From Tupaia tana (taxonomy: Eukaryota; Chordata; Mammalia; Scandentia; Tupaiidae): a DNA stretch of 64,000 bases. The position numbers and the translations under genes were made by a program. Below, in pieces: positions 52,957 through 64,000 of this stretch. The notes beneath the pieces were generated by a model. That model saw nothing but the letters and a program-made list of their open reading frames with translations. It did no database searches and had not been told where the DNA came from. The stretch is taken from NCBI GenBank assembly GCA_026018925.1, contig JAKSZU010000016.1:58781575-58845574 (forward strand). The letters run 5' to 3'. Position 1 is the stretch's first letter. The number at the start of each line of letters is the position of its first letter.

Positions 52957-52962
52957 CATACC
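52630..52962 (+). repeat. S-type SINE with long CA/TG/TA microsatellite
   Basis: S-type SINE at 52632-52772. Its tail runs into 52773-52960: (ca)n, then mixed tgtg/tata blocks with internal palindromes. Confidence 0.93.
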
Positions 52963-54240
52963 ACTTGTCTCACAGTCTCAATGCCTCAATGCCTGCCTGG
53001 GCCAAACCTGGGCTCTCTTGCATGCTGGATGATGCATCATCCTCCTGGGCCCACTCTGCTTCCCTCCTGGAGGCCTAGGGCAGGGTAGGTTCTCCTCAGC
53101 TCCCAGCATCATCCTGAGGTGTTGGCCAGTCAGGAAAACTAGGGGGAAAGAAGTACAGAGCACAGGCTGGTGGACCTGGCCTGCAGGGACCAGAAGACAG
53201 CAGCTGCTCTAAGGGCCCAGGGTCAGTTGCAAGTCAGAAGTTGTGGCTATCAGGAATCTTTCCATCTTTGGCAGAATACTGGAGCCTTTCAAGAAGGTGA
53301 TGCCTCCCCTAGGAGACACTTTGGAAATTTGAGGGAGTTCTGGTCTTTGCAATACAGTAATAGTGGCCTGCTCCTGGGGTGCAGACTTCAATGGTGCAAG
53401 ATATGTCGCGTGTTCCACATAGCTGCCAGTGTCTTATCCAATACTTAAACGTAAAGATGAAAAACATTTACATCATCTGAGCCTGGAATCTATCTCTATT
53501 TTGCAAAAGGCATTTTTTGCAGTTTTAACATACTGTATTTTCCAGGGACTCCAACTTACATAAGGGAGATTAGGAAAACAGTCAATGAAAATCCCATCTC
53601 CAACAGCCCTGTCATAGACATCTGAATGGCCCATCCAAGCCCTTACCTGTCTTTCTGCATGTAGAGTTGTCTCATTCAGTGACCCTCTCGCAGGCAGAAG
53701 CATTAAATTCAAATCGTCATCACTTGGTAGATGATACCTTTTGTAGGATAATAAGTTTTAAAAAGAGAAGGCTGGAACTGATTAGGTTGAATCCAAAGTG
53801 CCAGGGAAGGCCAAGGGGTCTCCCGAGGGTGGGCTGCAACCTCCCCAGCACGCGTGCCCTTGTAGCAATGCTGTAGCAGGACAGCGGCCGGGCCAGAGCC
53901 TGTACCAGAGAGAAGGGGAGGGGTCCCATTCCAGGCAGGTGAATAACACAGTGACCCCTGCATGTGTGCAGCGAGAAGTGGCAGGACCCCCTGTGAGAAC
54001 GGTGCGCTTTGAGCAAAGGAGGTAGACGATCGAGTACAGAGAGGAGGTATGTGAGCCAGCCCCCTGGTCATGGACGCATTCCAATGCAGACTCCAAGACT
54101 TTGTTGACTAGGACAGAAGGATAAAGAGCCAAGGGCTTGAGAAGAATTTTCTAGATCCAGGATGTGATCTGAGAGCCAGGCCAGAGACAAAGGGACTGGG
54201 AGTGATGAACTGTTGGATGGAAAAAGCATTTAAAGGCATA
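52963..54240. other. Intergenic DNA without recognised features
   Basis: No SINE in about 1.3 kb. Overlapping open frames at 53700-54130 on both strands lack any domain I recognise and look like chance. Confidence 0.55.
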
Positions 54241-54244
54241 GATA

Positions 54245-54380
54245 TTGTTTATTTTATTTTATTATTATTATTATTTAACTTGAGAGAAAGTGAGAAAGCA
54301 AACCACCAGGTCTGGGACTCAAACCACAGTTAGCCACGTGGGAGTCCAGCAACCCAACCACCATGTCACCTGATGACCAC
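54245..54380 (-). repeat. S-type SINE (minus)
   Basis: tttaacttgagagaaagtga, then accaccaggtctgggactca and a diverged head. Confidence 0.8.
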
Positions 54381-54509
54381 AAGACATAGATACTCTCCCT
54401 TGTGACTCTTTCTTCATTGTTTTTAAGATGGTCTGCTTAATATGATTTCTGGACGTCACGCTCCAAAGTTCTGAAGGACTCTGAAACTTATTTAAAAGTG
54501 ACAAACATA

Positions 54510-54588
54510 TTGGGTTGTTGGAAAAGTCATGACATATTTTTTCTGTTTTTCCATGCAAAAATGCATCATGACTTTTCTGACAACCCAA
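54510..54588. mobile_element. 79-bp mariner-like MITE
   Basis: A near-perfect palindrome with terminal inverted repeats ttgggttgttggaaaagtca (left) and, reversed, ttgggttgtcagaaaagtca (right), flanked by TA on both sides as for Tc1/mariner insertion. Confidence 0.88.
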
Positions 54589-54659
54589 TAATTCTTGATA
54601 AATGAAAAATATTGGCATTAAAGACTCAAGACATTTCTTAGCTATAAGGGATCTCATAC

Positions 54660-55203
54660 TTTTTTTTTTTTTTTTGGAGAGGTTTTTGCTATATGGCGCG
54701 TGCACTTGCCAGACAGAGAGAGAGAGAGAGATAGAAAGCGAGAAATCACCCCCCAGGGGGGATGGCCACGCCGCAATCCCTTCTCCTCCATTCTCCTCTC
54801 GGGATCTTGGGAACGCACGCACACGCGCCCGGCGTGAGTTTAAGCCACCGGGTCCGGGACTCGAACCGTGGTCAACTACGTGGGAGTCCAGCGACATAGC
54901 CATTACGCTAACTGCCGGTCCCCATACATTTTTTTTTTTTAAGAGAGATTTTCCAGTATGGGACATGTGAGCTCACTGGAGACACACACACACAGAGAGA
55001 GAGAGACCAACAGACAGAAAACAAATCACCCCCCAAGGGGATGGCCATGCCGCAATCCCTTCTCCTCATTCTCCTCAGGATTTTGGGCACACACACACAC
55101 GAGCCCGGCATTGAGTTTTAAGCTGTTGGGCTCCAGGACTCGAACCACAGTCAACTACGTGGGAGTCCAGCTACATAACGATTATGCCATCTCCCGGTTC
55201 CAG
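54660..55203 (-). repeat. Two minus L-type SINEs
   Basis: 54660-54922 is a young copy with intact CpGs (reverse A box near ccattacgcta). 54932-55203 is older. A single long open frame reads through the first. Confidence 0.93.
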
Positions 55204-55566
55204 GGTCTCATACATTATTAAGATCAGTCTTTTTAAGGCAACAGGTCCCTTCCATTTGTGGGTCATGCAATCAATTTAATGTCACACCCAGTTCTGAAAA
55301 GTAAACAAGAGACTAATATTTTAAAATATCAGTGTGTATCATATGTAGGGAGAGCAATTATCATTCAACGAAGTATGTTTCAGAGACTGGTTCTCATACA
55401 CCCCACAAATGATAAAGCCCAGCACAGGCATCAGTGTTAATGGGAGATTAATGTGGGGGGCGGGGGCCGAGTCTCCTTGCTTTATTAGTTCTCCTCTACC
55501 CAAGTGGAACCAGAGGAGAGCCTCCAGCTGCACTCTTGGGTATCTCCCCTGATCACCTCATTATAA

Positions 55567-56260
55567 TAAATACTTAACACGTGCCAGACACTGCCCTAAG
55601 CACCTTCTCTTAACTTGCCAAATCCCCGTAAATGGGTACTGCTATCCTTGTTCTACAGATGAGCAAAATGAGGCAGAGAGGACAGGCCACTTGGCCAAGG
55701 TTGCATATCCTGAAAGAACTGGAGCATGAGTTCAGATCCACCATGCCAGGCTTCAGTTCAGAGACCACCCTTCCTGAACTAGTCAGTAGGAGAGCATCAC
55801 CCTGCAGAGCCTTTTGCATACCACTCCCTTGGGACTACTACGGCAGCAGCCTGGAGGAATCTTGTCCTCGGCTTAGGAGACCGATCCCTGAAAGACTCCC
55901 ATTCTCCATCCAGCCATGAGCCAGGACCTCTGAGCACGGCTTCTGTGCAGCAGGATCACAGCCCCTGCCCTCCACATGGAATGCTTCAGTCCGGAATTCC
56001 CCCATTTGTATTTTCAAATTACACCTCTTCCAAGACGCCTTCTGCAACCACCCCAGCTGAGGTGTCACAGCCATCATTCTCTCCCCTGGTAACCTTCACC
56101 TCATCGGCCTCTCACCATTAGATTATAATACATTTATGTGTCTATAAACTGTCTTCTGATTAGAAGGTATATGCCATGAGGTTAGCATTTTGTCTGTGAA
56201 CTGCTATTTCCCCAGCTTCTAGAACTGGCATTGAAGAGGAACCCAAGAAATATTTTGTTA
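55567..56260. repeat. MIR then L2-like sequence
   Basis: 55567-55780 is MIR (cgtgccagacactgccctaa, ctacagatgagcaaaatgag). 55965-56260 resembles the L2 3' end. Confidence 0.65.
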
Positions 56261-56589
56261 ATATTTAACAAGCAAGAATTTAGAGGAAAGAGGGCCAGTA
56301 CTAAAAATGAAATCCAGCCCCGCCTTTCCCCTCGGACACAACACACTTACTGCAATCCACTCTTGCCATTTTCAAACTACCCTAGTTCCCCATAACCAAC
56401 AACTAGCACGAGATAAGGAGTTTGGGGCCTTCAGAGGTTAAGAAGGTGGCCTTCACAAATGGGCAGGGAGGAATTTGAGACAGCAGCTGGGTTCACAATG
56501 ACCTTGATTAGACTCCACAGTGCCCCTGTCCTGTGCATTTGTTCCACTCTTGGAATCCTTGATGCTGTGTGACTCCGATGAACTGTTTT

Positions 56590-56972
56590 ATTTTTTCTGT
56601 GGCTAATAACCAAATATCACAAACTAGGTAATTTACAGAGTAAAAGTTTATTCAGCTCACAGTTTTGGAGGTCCAAGGTCAAAGGGCTGCAGCAGGTGAG
56701 GGTCCACTTGTTGGTGAGGTCTTTGCAGTCCTAAGGCAGCACAGGGCATAACATGGCAAGAGAGTAAGAGCGAGTCAGCTCAGTCTCTCCCTCTTATAAA
56801 GCCACCACACTCAATTGTGGGGGCAACACCCTGAGGACCTTATCTAATTCTAATTACCTGTCAAATGCCCCACCTCTTAACATCACAGATTAACTTTCCA
56901 CCCTCCTAATCCCTCTTCAATAGCAACCAAATTTCAACACATTGATTTTGGAAGAATACATTTAAACCACAG
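56590..56972. mobile_element. MaLR-type LTR fossil
   Basis: attcagctcacagttttgga, gtccaaggtcaaagggctgc, ataaagccaccacactc and ccaaatttcaacac are typical of MLT1/MST-class LTRs. No internal retroviral genes are adjacent. Confidence 0.75.
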
Positions 56973-57039
56973 TGAGAAGCTTAAAGCATAGTGAACCAAC
57001 TAGAAAATTAAGTGGTTTTAATTTTTTTATTTTAAAATT

Positions 57040-57790
57040 TGCAGCAGTTAGCGTAATGGCTATGTCAATGAACTCCCTATGTAGCCAACTACGGTTTGAG
57101 TCCCAGACTTGGTGGCTTAAACTCATGCCAGGTGCGTGTGCGTGCGTGCCCAAGATCCCGAGAGGAGAATGGAGAAGGGATTGTGGCGTGGCCATCTACC
57201 CTGGGGGGTGAGTGATTTCTTGCTTTCTATCTCTCGTCTCTCTCTTTCTGGTGAGTGCACACTCCCTATAGCAAAAACCTCTCAAAAAAAAAAAAAAATT
57301 GCTATGGGACATGTGTACTCACCAGAAGAAAGTGAGAAAGCACCCCCCCAGGAGGAATGGCCAGTCACAATCCCTTCTCCTCCATTCTCTGCTTGGGATT
57401 TTGAGCATGCACACATGTGCCCAACGGGTTTTTATTTACTTTTTTTCTTTAATGAGATTTTTGCTATAGATTTGTGTGCCTGCCAGAGATAGAAAGCGAG
57501 AAATCACCCTGCCCCTGGCGGGGTTGCAAACCACAATCCCTTCTCCTCCATTCTTCTCAGGGGTTTTGGACATGCATTCATACACGCCTGGTATTGAGTT
57601 TAAGCTGCCAGGTTCAGGATTCAAACCACAGTCGACTATGTGGGAGTCTGGTTACATAACCATAACCATTATGCCATCTGCTGGTCCCATCCTAATGTGT
57701 TTTTCAAGCTTCCAGGTCCGGGACTCGAACCATCCAGTTGGCCATGTGGAATCCAGCTGCCTTCACGATCATGATACCAGCTGGCCCAAA
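57040..57790. repeat. L-type plus SINE and nested minus SINEs
   Basis: Plus copy 57043-57296. A minus copy 57298-57428 and 57692-57787 is split by another minus copy at 57430-57690. 57791-58600 shows nothing recognisable. Confidence 0.82.
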
Positions 57791-58624
57791 ATTATTTAAA
57801 GTAAAATATCTAACTTGAGAACTTAGTACAAGTCAGATTTTACACAGGCTATGTAATACAGAAAGGAGATACAAGCTCTTCTCCTCCAAGGCTTATCCTG
57901 TACCGTGACAGAGATGAACCATCACACACGGAAGTACATGGGCACAAGGAGAGTGAAGGGCACAGAGCATTCCATGCAGTGTTCCACCTGTCAATGGGCA
58001 GGAGGAAGGACGGCTTGAGAAAGCCAAAAACAAAGAGTCCATTGAGGTATTACCTTCCTCAGCACTGTTCCTGTCCCACAGAGTTCCTTCAGGCAACTTT
58101 GTGACCTGGCACCTGCTGGGAAGTCTGAGGAGGGACATGGAGCCTTTGCCCATTGGAAAAGGGACAAAATAGCGTTAGTGAATACGATCTCCCTTTGCTA
58201 TAGAAATTGTAGAGGGTGCTGGCCAAGGAAGGGCATGTACAGGAGTTCTGTAACAGGAAAGGGCAGGGCGGGCCAGGAGTCACTGCTGGTAACTCCGGCT
58301 TATAAACAGCGAAGGTTCATATAACCGAAAAGGCTGTCTGCTAACTCCCCTATCTAGCCAATGTTCTCCACTGCTCTGTATTTTTTACTCTTCAGGGCAT
58401 GATCTGGGTCCGAGCTGCAAGCACTTGCTGGCCTAGTAAACTACAAGAGGTTTTGTAGAGGGAGAAGATCCAAGTGCTTGGCCAGGCCACTGTAGTGGGA
58501 AATGTTGCCTCGTCTCATCCTGAGACTTCAAAGAGTAGGTAACAAAAAAAAAAAAACCTTTGACTGCTTATCGCGTACGTTCTTCCCTTGGGAGACACCC
58601 ATCAGGCTAGAGGAAAAGGAGACA

Positions 58625-61251
58625 TGACCAATAAATTCAGATGTTTTATTCTGTAAAGCACATATGCACATATTTCAAACACGGAAAATTAATCTGGGAG
58701 TGAATGCCATAACAGATCAGCTACTGACCATCATGCAGCAAGAGAAGTGAAATGGATCCGCTGGCCCTCGTAACCCCACAGTGCCTGCAGGAGGGTTGAA
58801 AAACCAGGATGCTGAATCTCTACGTACTGCCAAAGAAAGAGCAACACAAATGGCAGGTTCCTAACAACAAGAAAAACTTACAAATAGAATCAAAACTGAT
58901 TCAAGTCATACAGTGAAAGGACAAAAGGAAAAAGGAAAGAGATCAATATGATCTGAAACAACCTTTGAATAAGAAGTTGCTGACCTTTTATTGGACCTCC
59001 AGTCCAAGGTGCCTGAGGACGAGCCAGTGCTCCTGCGGGGGTCACCCCGAACAGCAACGCCCCTGCCTGTAACACTCTTCCCATTCTAAGGCCCACCAGC
59101 AAGACAGGGCTGAGGACTGGGCCTTGTCCACCAGGTCACAGCAGGTCCCCTGGACTTCCTGAGAGTCCATGGAGGTCTCTCGAGGCCCTAGGCCTCCTCA
59201 CTCAGGTCCCACAGCCTCCTCTCTTCCCCAGCCTCTCTTTATACCCCTGGCTGACTCTGTGTTTCTATAAGATCTTGGGGATTGCCTGAGAGGGTGAGTA
59301 TGGGATTTTTAAAGTGTGTGTCCAGGCCTCAGGGCAGTCCTATTGTCCAGGCATTTTTGGCACTTCTCCTCTTCTGCCTGACAGTGTCCTTCCTCTGCTG
59401 GCTACGGATTCCAGCCATTCCCTGTCATTAAAACAAGGGGGTTGGACACACCAGTGAAACCGACTTTTTCCACTTGTCTTTTCCTTTTATATTACTCTAC
59501 CAGGTATAAATCTATCCCTATAGCTCTACTTCATTGGCATATTATTAATTAAGTAGCAGCTTAATCTAAAATCTGATGATCCAAATGAGAGTGACATTTC
59601 TAAAGGCCAAGTCAAATGGCTCTCTCTCAATCTTATCTCATGAGGTTCTCAAAGTCTCTACAGAGAAAACTAAATTAACATCAGGCATCATGTAAGCAAC
59701 TCATATCATACCAAAACAATGGAGAGACAAGCACAACCACTCCTCGAAAGGTACTAAAAGGAGTAACAGCAACATATCAAGTTACTACAGTGATTATTTT
59801 AGCAATCTTCAGTAACAGTCCATAATTGTTTTCCATTCGAGAATGCCTGGGGTCAAGTATTCTAGGCCAACATATTTCAGACTGCAGGAACTCATTCTAA
59901 TTTAGAACAGACCTAGAGTTAAGGGAAGGAAGTACTGACGGTCATGTCCGAGGTTTCACTTGCACCAGAAGTCACTAGTGACAATGGGCAATTAAGGCAG
60001 AGTTAAAAAAAGTAAGACAAGTAGCAACAACAACAAAAATACAAGGAAACAAGAAAGGACTGGAAAAGATTATGTACAATTTTTTTTTTTTTTTACATGA
60101 AGAAGGATTAGAAGGAAAAAGGACAGTGGAATTAAATGATTAAAATGTTTTAAGACAGATTTAGATGTTTTTGGTTTCCCCTGATAAATGCTAAGTCAGA
60201 ATTACAATCCTTCAAATTTCACAGGCATTGTTTTCATAATGTCCCTGATCTACCCATTGCCCTTCTTCTGAAGATATCTCAGTTGCATAAAAGTAAAAGC
60301 AGAAAAAAAATAAGAAACCTTTCATGACTATTAGAGCAAATCAACAGTTTCTTTCCATACTGTCATCTGCACTCCGGAAAGCAGGACAGCTGTTATCTAC
60401 GCTACAGCCATTTCTTAACCTCCAAGGCCTCCTGAGGGAGGAAGCTGCTTTAACTTCTATACTAGAGGGAAGGGACAACAGAGGACAAAAGGACAGCAGA
60501 CATTCCGTGCTGACTCAAAGAAGACAGGCTCCCCACCACTTGTGTGGAAAATGAAACTTAGATCTTTATCATGTAGGTGACTTTTAAATATTTAACTTTT
60601 TACTCAGGATAAAAGCACAAGTCTGCTCTAACTAGAGTAGTATTAAAATGTGACTATTTTATTTTTTCTTAAAAAACGAAAACAAAAATAAACGTAGATA
60701 GGTATGTTTCCTTGCAAGCAAAATGGTGGGGAAAAAAAGGTATTATTGTTGTTACGATCATTAAGCCACAGACACATAAAATCCACAAAATGGACTGGTG
60801 GCTTTGGAAATGCAGTTTCATATCAAAGGTGCAGACTGTTTCAAACATTCTGTACATATTGGGCTGAAACAAGAACCAAAGCAGCCCTCAACCCCACCAG
60901 CAACAAAATGTGGCCTGCGACCTTGGTTAAAACATCACCTGCTTGGACGCAGCAAGATCCACAAGTTCCCTCTAGCAGTAGGCGGAAATATCCCACCAAG
61001 TCCGCCAGTCCACCGGTGAGGCTGAAGAGCTCTGGCTGCACCCAGTGCAAAGCACGTGCATCATTGGACCAATTTCCGAATAGATTTTTATAAATATGTA
61101 CAAATCAGTTACAGGCACTTGAAATGTCTTTGGCTGGAATAACCCAACATTGCAAGATAATGTATTCACAGAGTGTCCAGGCCTAAGCTGGGTTCAGCAG
61201 GCAATGATTATGGTTCTCTCAGTTCCTCTCAGAAAACAGGGAGCTATGGGA
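58625..61251 (-). terminator. TMEM248: TMEM248 3' UTR and poly(A) signal
   Basis: 2.6 kb without a single recognisable SINE, in sharp contrast to the DNA on both sides. It ends at AATAAA on the minus strand (58645-58650), with cleavage expected near 58625. The boundary is inferred from that signal and the lack of repeats. Open frames here are short and unsupported. Confidence 0.7.
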
Positions 61252-61272
61252 TTAGGCTTCAGCCAAAGCCAC
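61252..61272 (-). CDS. TMEM248: TMEM248 terminal coding exon
   Basis: Only seven codons, VALAEA and TAA, directly after acceptor CCAG. It is far too short to be found by ORF size; it was placed by the known C-terminus and a phase-0 join to EFCPEK. Confidence 0.88.
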   Translation of the reverse strand: MALAEA

Positions 61273-64000
61273 CTGGAAGAAAGCAAGACAAGCAATCCAG
61301 TCACAGAAGCCTAGGAAACTCAGCCCCCGGCATCCTGTTGGCTCCAACAACCTACCCAAAGACCAGGGAGCCATACTGATCAGGGAGGTGTCTCCTGGGC
61401 AAGTTATTAAATCTATAAGAGCAGCAGCAAAATCTCATCTAGGAAGGAAGGAATGAAAATCTAAAAGTCTCCTGCAAGGAGGAGCCAATCTGTGGAGCCA
61501 CTATTCTGAAGAGATGGAGTCACTGTTGTTGCACCCGGCTAAGTGGTGCTCTGTGAGGTGAGGTGCTATACTGATGCAAGAACAGGACAGGGCAGCCGAT
61601 CCAGGGTTAGGGCCTCCCCTAGGGGAATTGAAGACAACTGCCAACAGTCAGTCACTTTAACAGCTAAAACGGCCTAGGTATATGACTGAAAATCCAAAAC
61701 CATAATTTAGGGTGAAGGTAAAGACTATTTCTGATGAAATGACCAGAACTGGGGCTGGCACGTGGCGTGGTAGTTAATAGCACTGGACTCCCACACAGCT
61801 GACTGCAGTTTGAATCCTAGACCTGGCGGCTTTCTCTCTCTCTCTTTCTCTCTGTCCCTCTCTGGTCAAATTAAAATAAATAAATTTTTTAAATAATAAA
61901 GTTAAATAAAACAATTCTTAAAAAAAAAAAGGGACCAGCAGTTAGCGTAATGGCTATGTCGCTGGACTCCCACGTAGTCGTCGACCGCGGTTTGCGTCCC
62001 AGACCTGGTGACTTAAAACTCATGCCGGGCGCGTGTGCGTGCGTGCCCAAGGTCCCAAGAGGAGAATGGAGGAGAAGGGATTGCGATGTGGCCATCCCCC
62101 CTGGCGGGTGATTTCTTGCTTTCTGTCTCTCTGTCTCTGTCTGTCTGGCGAACACACACACCCTACAGCAAAAACCTCTCCAAAAAAAAAAAAAAAAAAG
62201 AAATGAAGGAACTAATTTCTTTGAAGGAAAAGTACCACCCATAATAAAAGGACTAAGGACTAAATGAGACATTCTGTATGCAGAAACCTCTAGCAAAATG
62301 CTGGTCCAGATCCCATTTGCTGCTTACCTTTTCAGGACAAAATTCCGGATTGCTCTGACGCAATTTGCTGGGTCTGCCTTTGATAACAGCATAGCAAAAC
62401 ATCGTTATCACCATCACAAAGAGGAAGTAACTGGTGTGCATGAGATGCAAATTTATTAATGAACGGTCATCCTAAATAAAGAAAAGAAAAAAAAAAAAAA
62501 AAAAACAGAAATGTCTGCAGTGAACTACTGAAAGATTTTAATGCTGGGTTCCCGGATATGGATTCTCAACCTCCAGACCTGCCTCAACTTTCTAAAGCTA
62601 GAACAGGAAGTTTCTCCTTTTTTCTCCTACACTAGCGAAGCTGGATGTCATTAGGCAAAGACATGGTATTCTGGAGCAATCTCTGCTGGAGACCATCGAC
62701 TCCTTCCTAACACTGTCCTCTGCCCAAGCTACTGCACCCCTACCCTGCCTGGCTTCTTCCTCTTCCCTTTCATGGATCCTGGAGAGTCTGTCTTTAAGCC
62801 CCCTCCGCTCTGGATACAACCTCTACCTCCAATCCCCTCAGGCTGCCTGGCTAACACCCAGCCTGCTCTCCAACCAAAGGCCTCAGCACCTCTCCCAGAG
62901 TTGCTCCGTTCTTCTGCCTTTTCCTCACTTGCATAAATCCCTGGCTAAAAATGTCGTGCTCACCCTCACTTCATTCCTTTTTAACCTCCCACACATGCAC
63001 TCAATCACCAGGCCCTGCCAGTTGTACTTCCATTCCTTCTCCTTCCTACACGTCAGCTCTCACATCAGCCTTGAGCTCCCTCCCATGTACACATCGGGTG
63101 GTGGGTGGTGGACAGCCTTCCTAAAGCACTGCTGTACAAATTGCCTAAACCCAAACACTGGCGGTCAGGGATGGCTAAATGCGTCAAAGAGTACAAAGGG
63201 CCCCCCTAGAACTGGTCTCTGCCCACCATCCAGCCTGATCTCCACTGCTTCCTCTGGCAGGCCCCTGGCCTACCAACTTTCATAACCTGATAAACTTGAG
63301 TCACAAAAAAGGGAAAGGATCAGACCAAAAGAAGAGAAATCTCCCTACCACATATGAACAGGAAGAAAAAAAGGCATTTACAAAACATCAGTGCAATCTG
63401 TTCAAAGTGGACTCAAATCTTAGCAGAAAGTTAAACTACCATCTTCCCTACTAGACCAGATTGCAGAATTTTCTTCACCTTTCCTCCTTGTCAAGCTAAA
63501 GCCTATTTAGGCCCCAATATCTACCAAAGGGTCTTCTCCTCCTACCACTTACTCACTTCTACCTTTCTGAAGTCCAAACAGCACTACTCTCTGTTCACGC
63601 TCACACCGGCCAAAGAATCTTCCAGGAATGACTGTGCACCAGTAGGACTGCACAGCACCCCGCAGTGACCCCCATGGGTTAGGCACCCAGCAGCTGCTCA
63701 GTAAATAACAGCTGCTGAATGGAACAGCAGGTATTTCTTAATCAAAAGAATGGCATGTTTTTCTAAGTCTCCACCACTCCGCCTGGTCTCCTAATCCAGC
63801 AGGAACTGGAGAGTGACAGGGACTCAGCTAACCCGAGAGAGAGAGTAACCAGGGCCTGTGCTGACAGTTCCAGGACGGACACACACAGACACGCACACTG
63901 TGCTCACTTACATCGGGAACAATAACTGTAAGCTTGGGATTTAAAGCATGATAGACTTTTCCAATGGCCCCTTTGTAACACCAGAAAGGATTGTAATCTT
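61252..64000 (-). CDS. TMEM248: TMEM248 gene, last three coding exons (partial)
   Basis: TMEM248 is a conserved multi-pass membrane protein of unknown function and the usual neighbour of SBDS. Coding join on the minus strand: 64000(partial)-63912, 62471-62328, 61272-61252. The exons read DYNPFWCYKGAIGKVYHALN then PKLTVIVPD, DDRSLINLHLMHTSYFLFVM then VITMFCYAVI and onward, and VALAEA with TAA. The last membrane helix covers roughly HTSYFLFVMVITMFCYAVI. The C-terminus matches human apart from a Glu for Asp in ALADA. The rest of the gene lies right of position 64000. Confidence 0.95.
61750..62205 (+). repeat. S-type then young L-type SINE in TMEM248 intron
   Basis: S-type 61750-61920, then L-type 61932-62202 inserted at its A-rich tail, with gtcgtcgaccgcgg showing a 3-bp duplication within the tRNA-like region. 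It lies 123 bp from the penultimate exon. Confidence 0.92.
62328..62471 (-). CDS. TMEM248: TMEM248 penultimate exon (last TM helix)
   Basis: 48 codons from DDRSLINLHL to RQSNPEFCPEK. It carries the C-terminal transmembrane helix followed by a short basic tail (KGRPSKLRQ). Acceptor TTTAG, donor GTAAGC. Confidence 0.95.
62480..63905. other. TMEM248 intron, largely unassigned
   Basis: A poly(A) run at 62489-62505, then C-rich DNA (about 62740-63070) that may be an old L2 remnant. No SINE and no exon were recognised. Confidence 0.4.
63912..64000 (-). CDS. TMEM248: TMEM248 antepenultimate exon (cut by window edge)
   Basis: The last two bases of a Gln codon followed by 29 codons ending NPKLTVIVPD, luminal or extracytoplasmic in a typical model. 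The donor is GTAAGTG and the phase is 0. The exon start is outside the window. Confidence 0.93.

Noticed and set aside
53709-54132. Overlapping 98-120 residue frames on the minus strand
   Set aside because: Three frames open at once over GC-rich DNA, with no recognised domain, no splice logic and no conserved start.
54319-54966. 215-residue minus-strand open frame
   Set aside because: It reads straight through the antisense of a young L-type SINE and a neighbouring S-type. Its peptide (SVMAMSLDSHVVD-like) recurs at many other SINE copies, so it is repeat-derived.

Overview
This is a mammalian nuclear genome window holding parts of three genes in the arrangement known from the human SBDS locus. 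The left half is the 5' half of TYW1 on the minus strand: seven coding exons from the start codon at 31447 down to 8293, with the radical-SAM half lying beyond position 1. In the middle, SBDS lies complete on the plus strand as five exons (33665 to 38835) encoding a 250-residue protein. At the right edge are the last three coding exons of TMEM248 on the minus strand (64000 to 61252) and a long 3' UTR running to about 58625. All exons were placed by eye from protein similarity remembered for the human orthologues, from GT/AG splice sites and from unbroken reading frames. All codon phases close exactly.

TYW1 and SBDS are head to head, with 2217 bp between start codons. Both act in translation: TYW1 makes the wybutosine precursor on tRNA-Phe, and SBDS releases eIF6 from new 60S subunits. 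The space between them holds a five-copy tandem array of CCAAT/GC-box modules on the TYW1 side, a block of nested SINEs, and a CpG-rich SBDS promoter.

Introns and intergenic DNA are packed with tRNA-derived SINEs; I count roughly ninety, including fragments. L-type copies (about 250-280 bp) read ggaccagcagttagcgtaa at the head, have Pol III A and B boxes, a central part with ggagaatggaggagaaggg, a pyrimidine tract, then tagcaaaaacctctc and poly(A). S-type copies (about 170 bp) keep the tRNA-like head but end in a pyrimidine tract, ggtcaaattaaaataaat and an AT-rich tail. They look like the tRNA-derived CYN SINEs of colugos. With no primate Alu, carnivore CAN, horse ERE or rabbit C elements, I infer a dermopteran such as Galeopterus; this is from memory and unconfirmed. 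Older layers are L1, L2, MIR, hAT, Tigger-like and mariner fossils and a MaLR-like LTR.

Layout: 1-8292 TYW1 intron 7; 8293-31447 TYW1 exons 7 to 1 with SINE-rich introns; 31448-33664 bidirectional intergenic region; 33665-39220 SBDS; 39221-58624 intergenic, no convincing gene; 58625-64000 TMEM248 3' end. The most unusual features are three local templated copies placed inside SINEs (289, about 134 and 30 bp), repeated SINE insertion at the same target site, a possibly undescribed third SINE family, a 3'-truncated tailless U6 retrocopy, a putative 411-bp solo LTR and the duplicated TYW1 promoter modules.
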